Made by a program: the position numbers and the translations under genes. Below the pieces are notes generated by a model. It did not search any database and was not told where the DNA came from. It saw only the letters and a list, made by a program, of their open reading frames with translations. 64,000 bases of DNA from Oxytricha trifallax (Eukaryota; Ciliophora; Spirotrichea; Sporadotrichida; Oxytrichidae), in NCBI GenBank assembly GCA_000711775.1, contig ARYC01000070.1, forward strand, positions 1 to 64,000, in the 5' to 3' direction. Position 1 is the first letter of the stretch. Each line of letters opens with the position of its first letter. Below, piece by piece: positions 1-10,410 of the stretch.

Positions 1-992
1 ACTTTAGCTTTCTCATCGCTGACTCTCTTAGCAGCACTCTTAATAAAATCGACTGTATCTACTTTAAATCATGCATCAGATGGTAGAGCAGCAATTTCTT
101 ATAATGACCTTTCAATAACCCCCAATATAATTCAATTCCATTGAACTAAGGGCTGTAAGGAACATTAAATACAGGTGTTATATTTAGCCTTTCATATTCT
201 TTCCTTGAGTCTTTTGTTTTATGTACTGACAAGTTATCAACGAATAGAATAATCTCTTAGTCCGCGTACTTATCTCTGAGTTATTGCAGGAACTAAATAT
301 ATTATTCAGTCTTTATAGAACGAGGGTGAATAACATAAGTCTCGAGGCCACTATCTTCACTTATTCCTCCAAGAATAGCATGAGTTTTAAACCTCAACCT
401 TTTAATCATAAACTTCTATATTACTATACCTCTTGTACCAAGACCTTGATATAAAGGTATTGAATGTAAATACAGCTTCATCAGCGTGTATGAACTTTAT
501 ATTATGCTCATAAGACCTCTGCATTTAATCGATTATATAATTTAAATTATCCTTATAAAATGGAACATTAAAGTCAATCACTCTCTTAATGCGATTGACT
601 GTCTTGTAAGATATTCCATTCTTTTATATTTGTTCGCTATAGATTAAGCAGAGATTTGAAGCTCAAGAAATTGGCGATGAAACATCACAGCCCTTTAGGC
701 TAGAGAGAAATGAGCCCAGTATTTAAGAGTCTTATCATTAATAAGATACTCAATATGATGCTGCTAAAATTTTCAAGGGTCTCTTAGGCTTAGAATTAAG
801 ATGCTATCTCTTTAAATTCAATGCTAATAGACAGTGAGACCTCACAGTTGCTGGAGATTTATGGAGTAGCCTTGCTATAGACGTATAATTCAGAACAGGC
901 TTGAGTTATTCACTATATTCATCACATCCATATCGCAACTTAAACAATAAATCTATATACTCACTGTCATAAACTGACCCCAAACCTCGCAT
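1..992 (-). pseudogene. TBE transposase (42-kDa type), partial, frameshifted
   Basis: IS630/Tc1-related DDE transposase of TBE elements. Start ATG at 992-990 gives an N-terminus MRGLGSVYDSEY followed by a frame with TAA/TAG as Gln. Compared with the copies at 25292-26343 and 55013-56736, at least two single-base differences shift the frame (an extra base near 770 and a missing base near 625), so this copy is unlikely to make a full protein unless these are assembly errors. The window starts inside the catalytic half: the second catalytic Asp region and the Glu-containing motif are still visible near 130-240. In intact TBEs the enzyme acts in the nucleus in transposon movement and elimination. 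Confidence 0.85.
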
Positions 993-1130
993 ATACTCAC
1001 TTAAAATACTAATATTTAAACATTAAACCCCTACATAAACCCTATTAAAACCCTAATAAAGTATGCACTAATAGTCTACTTTTATCAATCAAAAACTCAA
1101 TCAAACTACTGAAAGGGTTTTGGGGTTTTG
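1..1130 (-). mobile_element. TBE transposon end, copy a (truncated by window start)
   Basis: Telomere-bearing element of the hypotrich TBE family. The element ends at 1130 with a G4T4-type repeat (about 1118-1130) preceded by a terminal inverted repeat that matches both ends of the complete copy at 25154-29292. The base triplet AAT follows at 1131-1133, the known TBE target triplet. The transposase gene reads inward on the minus strand. The other end lies outside the window. Seen directly: telomeric terminal repeat and transposase homology. Family identity is from established knowledge of TBE elements. Confidence 0.9.
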
Positions 1131-1960
1131 AATGTCGAAGATATTACAAGAGTGATAGTACCAACAAATTGCTAAAGTAGTAAAAAGTAATGTGAACTAG
1201 GTGGTATTAAAGATCGAGAGAAAGAAATAAATTCTAGAAATAAATAATTCCAGAAAAAAAATAGGGATCTATGCTGTATAGCAAAACATATAACTCAGAT
1301 GAGAGAACTTGAATCTTGGATAATTGGGAAGATTTTAGGAATCAATTAACTCGTGAGTTTTGTTTTGCTAGAACAAATTAATTGATAAACCCAATAAACT
1401 ACTCAGTTCTAGTAACGAACGATAATTATAAATTAAATTACTCTAGAACTACAAGGAGAATCAGTATTTCACATCTTTGCCAAGGATTGGTTGAACATGA
1501 AAAAGATTTTCCTCATGTATAATTTAGAGATTGGATTTACTAAAATGGAGATAGGCAGATCTGGATAGCCATTAACGAATAAGAAGCAGTAAGACACATG
1601 AAGATAAGAAGCAAGCTACTATGGTGATTAGCAAGTGAAGAAATAGGATAAAAATCATTTAAATACAAGTCGAAGATAGGTGGATCGGGAGATTCAATCC
1701 TGAGAGAGAAGATCCAAAAGGACCGATAGAATAGGAATTCATTGAGAATAAAGAAACATTCAATGAGATTATTGAGGAGATCTAGGAAGTAGATAGATAT
1801 CCGTTCACGTGAATAGTCAATCCAATAGTTGAGAGAAGCGAGAGGATGAGACTTGAATTAGTAAAAGCAGAGTAAATCGAAATGATGAAGATTAGGGTAT
1901 TCCTAGTGGTATTGATAACAATGAAAAAGAAGATAGGAATAAAAAATTAAAATAAGAAAG
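1131..1960 (+). pseudogene. Remnant of an unrecognised gene next to the TBE end
   Basis: Immediately after the TBE end a plus-strand reading frame with TAA/TAG as Gln runs for about 800 bp. It has two or three frame changes and one in-frame TGA near 1630. Recognisable stretches include NWEDFRNQLTREF near 1320 and QFRDWIYQNGDRQIW near 1530, then an acidic stretch with EFIENKETFNEIIEEI near 1740. The hydrophilic, charged composition and long open frames differ from the flanking AT-rich DNA. I do not recognise a family. It appears to have been cut by the TBE insertion at 1130. Confidence 0.4.
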
Positions 1961-3238
1961 GAAGAATTGAGAATGAATGCAGGCAGCCATATGGAAAACA
2001 GAGGGTCAATTTTTTAATTTTACTTGGCAATTATCTTAGTATTTATATTGGTAATATAATTACCTTAAGCAGTTTACAACTACTAATAAAACCTTTCGAG
2101 TTTTGGGGTATATTTTTATGAAAAATAGACTGATTATTAATAATAAAAAAATAGAATGAAATAGGTAGCAACCGTCACAGTAAAAGTGAACATAAAATAA
2201 AAGAATTAGTCAGTTGTAGAAAAATCTGATAATATTTCTGTAAGAAAGAATAATAACTGTTTTACTAAATATAATGTGAATAAACTTCTTAATAATTAAA
2301 TGGCTTTGATGCTTGCGTAAATTTTCTTATATTTTGAATGTTTTTAATAACATTTAATTGCTGCTAAAAAATTCTTTTTAATAATATTTAGATTCCAAAT
2401 CTAAATTCCATTCTATTGCTAATTATAATTTGCATGGTTATTATTGTGGGTTTCAACTAATTAATCAATTCATGCTTTCTAAAAATATCCAAAATGTAGT
2501 TAATCTTTTCATTGAAGGTTGTCTTATCAAGTGTCTGTGTTTCCTTAACATTACAGCTTCAACATATTTGAAAATATATTAAAACGAATAGTTTAACTTA
2601 TAAATATTTTTTTTTCAAGTATTGAATGAACTAAACATTAATGAATGATTTTAAACAAAAGTTTCTCAAACATTTATTTATAAAAAACAGCACATTATTT
2701 CTAGTGAATGCCTTCATTTTCGCTAAAGAACGACTAGTAATATTGAAAAACATGTGATGCGTCATTGAACTAAAAATGAACCTGTTGTAGATCAGTTTAC
2801 TCATTGGTGCTTTCAACTGTTTTAAACTGTGAAGTAAAAATCTTAGCTGAAAATCATGATTAATGACAGTTTATTACTAGTTATTTTGAATAACAAGTAA
2901 ATTAATAATGCTACAAATTCACATAAAGCGATATTCTTAGTATAATTAAATATGTATCTGTGACAATTAAATTGTTTCATTAGATATATTAATTGAAGAA
3001 ACCACTGATACATGTATTGTTGAAGTATCTACTATATCTTTTTCTAATTATGATTTCAGAAATTGAATAGACCTGAAGTAAATTAAATACTCATAAAGAT
3101 ACGGGAATAGTAAAACCCCTTGAGTGAAATTAGACCGAAATTTGGAATAAGAATTAATTAATCTAATTAAGAAATTATTTTAGATTAAATAAAGCATTAA
3201 GGAGTTTATATTATAATTATTAATTTTGAATATTTAAT
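1961..3238. other. AT-rich stretch without a recognisable gene
   Basis: No frame here shows sustained coding character under the TAA/TAG=Gln code and I see no repeat ends. It lies between the 1.1-2.0 kb remnant and the 3' end of the MT-A70 gene. Confidence 0.5.
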
Positions 3239-5701
3239 TCACTGTTTTTGAGTCTTTGGAGGCTATCCTTTAAGGAAATAAATTGCTTCGTTTCCTATAG
3301 TAGTCCAATAAGGCCTATGATTGTGAGGTCTTCCAAAGATCTCAGCATATTTTCTATTAGTAAGGAGCTTCTCAATATAGTCATATAATTAATCTAGTTT
3401 TTGGCTGACTAATCTGACTGGTGAAAGAATGATATTGGGTACATTGTGAGTAAATCTTATCTTTTTTAGATGAGAGAATTTAATCTCAGGTCTAGCTACA
3501 GCACGAAATTCAATTACATGCCTAAGGTCGAATCCAATACTATTGTGCAAGGTCTTATCATCATTTAATTTAACCCAAGTTAAAATTTCAGCTCTCTTAT
3601 ATCCAATTGATTTTAAGTAGTCCAAACATGATTCTAGTTTGGAATTCGTTATCCATATAAACAAATACCCGTTTTTTTTATAGTTTGTGGATTGGAATAT
3701 TTCTGAAAATTTCAATATCTTTGAGTATTGAATATCCCAGCTTACATGCAGTATCGTTCCAAGGAGAATCCATCACAATTGCATCAAATAAGTTCCCTAA
3801 TTCATTTATTTTATGATCTGAAAATTCTTAGTTCCACATATTTTAATCCTTTATGAATCCCTGGTAAGCTAAAACTTTTTGAAAATAAATCGAATTTAAT
3901 GTGAAATATACATATATGAATATAAAGGTCTTAAGATTAATTAAGACAATTAAGAATGTATTAGGTAAAGCCCTAATTAGGACATTAAATTTAGCTATAG
4001 CTCATAATTATGAGCTTATAAGCTCAAAATCTTCTAAAATCAACCACTTCAAAAGTCATTTTCCAAAAATCTGTTTTTTAAGTAAAAGTATTATAAAGGG
4101 CTATAATACCCATTTTATTTTAATCTTAATTAAAGTAAAAATTATTAGACTTTAAATATTAATAATCATTAAAAATTAAACTTATATTAGTTTTAATAGA
4201 ATTCTCTATAAAGAATTTAAATCAACCATAAATTTATTACGTTTTAAAATATGGATTTAAAATTTTAATATATAATTTTTAGTTTAATTAAGAATTAACA
4301 TAAAATGGGTATTATAGCCCTTTATAATACTTTTGCTTAAAAAAAAGATTTTTGGAAAATGACCTTTGAAGTGGTTGATTTTAGAAGATTTTGAGCTTAT
4401 AAGCCCACAATTATAAGCTATAGCTAAAATGTCCAAATAAGGGCTTTACCTAATACATTCTTAATTGTCTTAATTAATCTTAAGACCTTTATATGTATAT
4501 ATATATTTCAAATTAAATTCGATTTAATTTCAAAAAGTTTTAGCTTATTAATAGCTGTTTTAATTTTTTCTTCTCATTCCCCATTTACATTTTGTTTGTG
4601 TATACTACCCACTATTAATTCTGTCTCTGGTATCTAATGGAATCTCTTATAATCTTTTCTATTATTATTTCGATTACTATTTCCAATTTAGTTTCTATTC
4701 TCGCTTATTAGGGTCTTCAATCTTAACCTAAGTTAGGTTCTCATTCTACTTTATTTCTTAAGTTAGCTTATTATTTTTTCCTCTCAAATTTTTGATTTAT
4801 TCATTGAGTAATCTCTGAACCTATTGTTGTACTTATTATAAATTCAAAGCTTCTTATTTAAGAAAGTCAGTTTTGATAGAGATTTACAATTGAAGCTACT
4901 TGATTTTTTCCAACAGGTTTTTAATTGTATCATTTTTTTATTTTAATTGATCTTCTTTAATTTATAATCTTTTTTCCCCTATTAGTTTCTTATCCTTTTT
5001 ATTCTTCTTTTTGTGATTCTCTCTCCATTTCTTAATTTCTATTTAATTAATTTCTTATTTAATTTTCCTCATTTTGATGTCTATTTATTTATAAGTCTCC
5101 CAGTGATCCTGCTTTAGGAATTTATTTTTTGGTTCTACTATAAGATAGCATATTTTCTAAACCATTTTTTAAATTATTTAAAATTGTCGAACTTGTGCTT
5201 GATTAAAGTAATTTCTTTATTAGTAAGATTAAATTGTTTTGATAGTATTTTGGTGTATTTTTTTAGATTTATTTTTAACTTTTAATTATTGATTATATTT
5301 TAATTCAAGTTGTTATCTTTATCTTTAGTGTCAGTGTTTTAAGAAACCATTTAATCTAATTACTCATTCTTTCTAAGTTAACTTATTTCTTAATTATTTA
5401 CCTTGGAATCAACCTAAATTAAAGGCTTGTCATTCTCAAACTTATTTAAAGTAGTGGTGGCTATATTACTTATAGAATTTTCTCTATAGAAATCGGAAAA
5501 AGTGAAGTCTGATTAATAATTTTTATTGGTTTCACTTTCACTAGAGACCTCATCCCAATCACTCTCTTAATCTTAGTAATATTATTCAAGTATGTTTTGC
5601 TGAGGCTATACAGTAAATTCATTATTTTTAGAATTGGTATAAGTCTAAAATTAATTATCTAGATTTTATTCATCAATCAATTCATCCAAAAGGGTACTCA
5701 T
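3239..5701 (-). pseudogene. MT-A70-family adenine methyltransferase, block 1 (split by a palindrome, frameshifted)
   Basis: N6-adenine methyltransferase-like protein (METTL3/IME4/MTA family), about 590 codons once the palindrome at 3865-4547 is set aside. ATG at 5701-5699 opens MSTLLDELIDEQNL, then an acidic, Ser/Thr-rich region and a Q-rich predicted coiled coil (about 4620-4900). The C-terminal half carries the catalytic domain: MDSPWND at 3759-3773 in the position of the DPPW motif, then YLFIWITNSKLE, EILTWVK, FGRPHNHRPYWTTIGNE near the end; TGA at 3241-3239. One base is missing or extra in an A-run near 3675, separating DSPW from the rest. The first Pro of DPPW is Ser here. A paralogue with the same layout is at 21795-23602. 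Substrate (DNA or RNA) cannot be told from sequence. Confidence 0.85.
3865..4547. repeat. 683-bp palindromic insertion in the MT-A70 gene, TA-bounded
   Basis: Two near-identical arms of about 330 bp in inverted orientation, beginning TAAGCTAAAAC at 3865 and ending GTTTTAGCTTA at 4547. The dinucleotide TA sits at both outer edges (3865-3866, 4546-4547), as expected for a TA-targeting element, but it is also part of the palindrome. MT-A70 coding lies on both sides (catalytic part to the left, coiled coil to the right), so this is an insertion or an internal eliminated sequence. No transposase coding inside. Confidence 0.85.
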
Positions 5702-6219
5702 GTTGAAGCAAGATTTTAATTTATTTTATTTTTGAAATCTCAATCTCACTATATAAAACAATTTAAGAGATACTATTTATTTCAATATTTAATGTCAAGG
5801 CCATTCAAACTTAATAATTTACGAAAAAGAATAGGGATACTATTAATGTTAATATTCAAAAAATTAAATACATTTTTAAAATTAATCAGAAACCAGAAGA
5901 TTTATTCAGTCAAGAAAATTGTAATTATATAAAAGCTTATTATTGAATATTCAAACCCAGTAAAAAATTATTTGATTTAGCCATTTACAATGATGATCAA
6001 AACAAAACAAAACAAAATATAATTATAAAAATGATATTGAAATTGAATAAGCAGTAATTATTGCAAATCTATGAAATTATTTGAATGAGATCAATTTTTG
6101 AAAAAAGCTGATTTATTTGGGGTTAAAAATCAATATTTTTGATTAAGATTTATGAAAAATAATGAGAAAAATAGATGGTATTAGCAATAAGATTAATAAC
6201 AATACTAATACTTTTAAAT

Positions 6220-6710
6220 TTATAGAAAATGGAAGTTGTCGAACAGCTTTGTAATTTTTCCAGTATCCCTAGTAGACGTCTCCATCAGCATGAATAAAAT
6301 TCCCTAACCAGTGCCTTTCTGTTCCTTACTGAATTCTCTGTTTTTCACCATCTCTGATTCAAAGTATTGCTAGTACAGTTTTAAAAATTTATAGATATCA
6401 TAAATGTAACTTACAAATTATGGTGAATACAACATGGTTCCGTCTTCATCTTAAAAGGTTTTCATTTCAACAATAAATAATTAATTAAAATTTATTTATT
6501 TCCTATTATAAATTATGATTCTTAATCAACTCTCTTGGGTAATTTACTTACCTTTAATCTTAATTGATGTGGAATTTTTCGCTCATAAAGAGATTATTAA
6601 CCATAATTCTTTCAAATCTTTGTGATTGTAAATGAGTGAGTTAATCTAACTTAAATACTTTTTGTAATCTACCAAGCACTGTCAAAGCTTGATCAACCCT
6701 TTAGTGCTAT
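6220..6710 (-). pseudogene. MORN-repeat-like exons with short introns
   Basis: Three coding pieces on the minus strand. The first (about 6555-6700) reads QALTVLGRLQKVFKLDQ and on to a GTAAGT donor. The second (about 6415-6470) reads KTFQDEDGTMLYSPQF and ends at a GTAAGTTA donor. A 45-nt candidate intron at 6370-6414 ends in TAG. The third contains FIHADGDVYQGYWKN at about 6250-6300, which fits the MORN motif. A one-base frame conflict inside the third piece suggests decay or error. Related pieces occur at 41160-41400 and 48790-48895. MORN repeats are common in large ciliate protein families; the specific role is not known. It lies between the methyltransferase and the transposase of block 1. 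Confidence 0.45.
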
Positions 6711-7848
6711 TAAAAGTATAAAAGATTGATGGCATTTTTGATAAAAATAAAATACTTAAAGAAATTTATTGAAAAAATTAAAAAAAAAAAGATAAAAGCC
6801 GTTCAATTCAATATATTGCTATGTAATTTCTTCCAAGGCTAACAAAGAATCAAGTTAACAGTAAAATTTTAATTATTTTAAGCATAAAAAATTGAATAAC
6901 ACAATAAACTGGTAGCTACACTCTAAAGTTAAGTTGACAGATCCAAAATAAATTCCTGGGATCAACTTATTACTTAAAGTACCATTAAACTTTTAAGTTG
7001 TACTAACTTAAAAGTTTAATTCTTAAATCCCCATAAAATTCATTCAAGTTGAAAAGCCCCGTTTTTCTATTTAAATTTTCGGTCAATAGATGTACAAAAA
7101 ATCTAAATTCTTGTAGGTTCAATTCATTAATTGTTAATCTTTAAGTGATTATCAAAAAAACTTGCTTATCAATAACAGCTCTGATTAAAGTTAGCAATAT
7201 ATAACAACCAATATAACAATAAGGATTTTAATGAAAGCATAAATAAAATAAACAAATTGTGCATTCTAATTACCCTTCTTTACTTTACGCCAGCTTATTG
7301 TTTGACTTGACAATTGTTTTAAAGGCATATTACAACAAAATAGTTCCAATGTACTTTTGGAATGCTTATCATAAGTTTTGATTAACTAACTCAACTTTCA
7401 TATACTTGGGTCAAAATAGGTTTTGTTAGGCTGGATGCTCTTTAAGAAATTAAGTTCTTGTCACAAAGTAAAATTAATAAGCGTAGTAGTATCTTTATTC
7501 AAGAAGAGTTCTATGAAGTAATCTGATTGTCAATATAAATTTACGGGAAGCTGAATTCATCAACCAATTTAGTGAGCTGTAAAATCTCAGCGAATTGAAA
7601 ATAAATATTGACTGTGATGACGGAGGAATTTTAAAAAATCATTAGCATTTGAAATTTAGATAAAATTTATTTGGCCTATATCAAATCGGCTATTAGCTTA
7701 GAAATTTCAAGGAGTTTTACAATGCCTTCTAAAATGATCCATAGATCCATGAATAGTCAAGGCTACAATAATGACTTCCAAGTTTTGTTAGCAGTTGAGC
7801 TCTAAATTTTGAAAGAGTAATTTGAAGGCTGAAATAAATTTTCTTTGT
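6711..7848. other. Spacer without recognisable gene
   Basis: AT-rich DNA with a short inverted repeat around TTAAACTTTTAAGTT (6985-7021). No sustained coding frame seen. Confidence 0.4.
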
Positions 7849-9330
7849 TTATGATTTGAAATTGATAAGAGCTTGTGAATCTTTTTTTATAAAATCAAAT
7901 AGTTTTTCTATAGGTGCCAAATCAAATTTATATGGACCAAAAAAAGTTACTGGGATATTGTATTTCAGAATTTTATCCTTGATAAATTTACTACGATGAT
8001 AGGCTGCATTGTCTAACATTAGTATTGTGGTTTGCCTACATTCACTATTCTGTTCTTCTAAGTGAGTCACAATCTTTAAAATAAAGTACCATATTGAGAA
8101 GCTGTTGTTGTGGTTTCAGTTCAAGGTGAAATACAAGCTTCCAGTAGAACTGATAGCTCCTAAAATATAAACAGCAGAAATTCTACGAAAACTTGTATTA
8201 TATTTTTTAAATCCTTTAAGAGACCACGCTTTGGTAGGATTTTCAATCCATTAGATACTACTCTCATCTATGATTATCAAATTTAATCCCTTATCAAGAA
8301 TACGAGCAAAATTAAATGTTGATAACTGTGTTTAAAGGATTAATTTTTGGGAATTGGTTCGAATGTCAACTGAGTAAACTTTCTTATAACTTAGGCCTAG
8401 CTTTAACTGACATATTTACTTAGCCAGCTTTAAGACACTTTAATATCAAACTTTTGTTTAAGATTTTATTAGAGATCCTTGAGATTAGAAATCTTGTTTC
8501 CAGATGAAAGAAAATGTTATATGAATTCTTTTCTTTTAAGCTATAAGGAATTTTGCCAGAGCGTTAGATAGTTGCTCAATTCCGGCCTTCAAACTTTTTT
8601 CCCTTATCTTCAACTACCTTTTAAACTCTGTACTTGGTCATTCCTAGTCTTTTACTTATATTGAGTAGACTAATAGCTTAATTAAAGTACAGGTCTTTGA
8701 TAATAATATCAAGTCAAGTTGATTATTAAATCAAATTTTAGGTCTTACGATCTTTCACAATTCCTAAACTTGATGGCTTCTCTCCAAGACTGGGTTGTTA
8801 GAGCTTCTCGGATATTACATCAATATTTAAATTTTGCTTAACTTGTAATTTATCAAGGAACTCGCCAAGCTCAGCATTCATTTCAGACTCATTGTACTAT
8901 TTTTTTTCCTACTACAACTTAAATCGTAGGTGAATTAGAGCAATAATATGAACCGTCTTCTTAAACTGAGTTGATGTCAAAAACCAAACTCTCCGTTAAT
9001 AAAATAAGGTTATTATAACTATGAGCTTAGATCATATTGTACTGAATCGAATCCATCGTTACATTTAATTTGCTACAATCGACCCTCAAGTTCATCAATC
9101 GAATCTTCGCTCCAATTTTCCAGAATGATATTATTATCTTTCATTGGAGTGTTAGTAAGCAGCTTCGTTGAGCTTCCTTAAAAAGGATTAAAGCTGCCCC
9201 TTTCGGAGATCTCATCTCTTGATTCCTCGAGATCGTGTTCTGATGAAGATTAATCTAAAGATTAATTTTCCAACTTAAAATAATCAGTTAACGTTGATTG
9301 TGATTACTACTTGCCTCTTAGAGTTTTCAT
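7849..9330 (-). pseudogene. IS630/Tc1-type DDE transposase, block 1
   Basis: About 490 codons. ATG at 9330-9328 opens MKTLRGKQQSQSTLTDYF, followed by an acidic Ser-rich region, a helix-turn-helix-like part (ISLLNISKRLGMTKYRVQKV near 8640) and a DDE_3 catalytic core. First Asp in IIIDESSIQWIENP (about 8270), second in MLDNAAYHRSKF (about 8010), Glu in LAPIEKLFDFIKK (about 7895), as in Tc1/mariner and IS630 enzymes. TGA at 7849-7851. There is one in-frame TGA after YFTLN (about 8115) and frame shifts near 8940 and 8900. Distinct from the TBE transposases in this window. Paralogue at about 32290-33794 with the same neighbours. Likely the mobility enzyme of the block. Confidence 0.85.
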
Positions 9331-9515
9331 TTTATATAGGGAAATTACACTTTTTCAAAGAAGAGGATTCCTTTATATAGTTTTTCAATTGTGCTAGAAT
9401 ATTAAATAGTAACCCTATTTAATATTATTATTAATTAATAAAATTTTGTAGTCCAATTCTTTAAATTAAGAACAAGAAGGTAAATCAAGCTTTTATATTA
9501 TATTACAATGAATAG

Positions 9516-10330
9516 ATGCAGGGACAGCTATCCAGAGTGAACGTTCATTAAGTTCAAGAGAAGATTGGGAGCAAGAAAGAGCTCCATGATTTTTTGACTC
9601 AGGAGTGTGGCGCCTACTTGTCAAAATTAGGTTGTTGCAATGTATACTTTTTCAAAGCATTCTCAATGGAGAAAAAGAGGTAGATTTATGAATTTAATTA
9701 AACTTTAGTACTTAAAACGAAGCGATGTAATTGTAGCCGTTGTTCCATAGGTTGAGGGCCTCACAGCTGATGACTCTCTAAGGTACGCCCAGCAAATGCC
9801 AGCTTTGTTAAAATACCTCCCTAATCAGTGCGATTTGCTGCAGTTGGACAAGAAATGGATATTCGATGTCCTTATGTCATTAGATAACGATGCTATTAAT
9901 TAAATGATATTTGATGCAAAGTAAAAAAGGCGATAAAGATTATATTAGACGTAGAACTTAATAGTTCAAATGAGACCAGAGTTTGCGCAGGCATTGAGCG
10001 AGTCTTTAAATTATAGTGGTAAATATATTCTAATTTAACCAATTATTAGTATAAAAGGGAAAATCTGCACATCTAATAAAGCAAACTTCTTAGAGAAAAC
10101 GAAGAATAAAAGAAGTTATAGAGGGGAAAGGTGAGGAGATTGCGACGAGAGGCAGCAAGCAAAAGTATTTGCAGGAGAACAAACGAATGAGGGATGAATT
10201 CAACGATATCAAATCACATATGGATTAACTAGTTGGCTACAAACAGCACGTACACTAACTTCAAGATAATTGTGTGATAGACGGTGAAGGAGGAGTGTTG
10301 TCCAATCAACCAAATATAGACGTGAATTGA
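9516..10330 (+). pseudogene. ~270-aa protein of unknown function, block 1 (frameshifted)
   Basis: Paralogue of the intact frame at 33994-34806. ATG at 9516 gives MQGQLSRVNVHQVQEKIGSK. A one-base deletion near 9660 relative to the paralogue and further shifts near 9690 and 10040-10140 break the frame. The span is 815 bp, not a multiple of three. Conserved blocks: QVEGLTADD (about 9745), LDKKWIFDVLMSLDND (about 9845), INQMIFDAKQKR, MRPEFAQALSESL (about 9970), and a charged C-terminus KRMRDEFNDI ending DVN with TGA at 10328. No known domain recognised. It converges on the SecA-like gene, leaving 80 bp between the stops. Confidence 0.75.
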
Positions 10331-10410
10331 ACGCGAGATTATTAGCTTATGAATTATTTGACAAGAGAATTAAACTATTAATCAAATAATTCAATCTTGT
10401 CATTCAAACA

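Noticed and set aside
1118-1130. G4T4 repeats as a chromosome end
   Set aside because: The repeat is only about 13 bp, internal, and part of a transposon terminal repeat shared with complete TBEs; not a telomere.
3901-4155. 84-codon open frame inside the palindrome
   Set aside because: It lies wholly in one arm of an inverted repeat, is AT-driven and is mirrored in the other arm; no protein motif.
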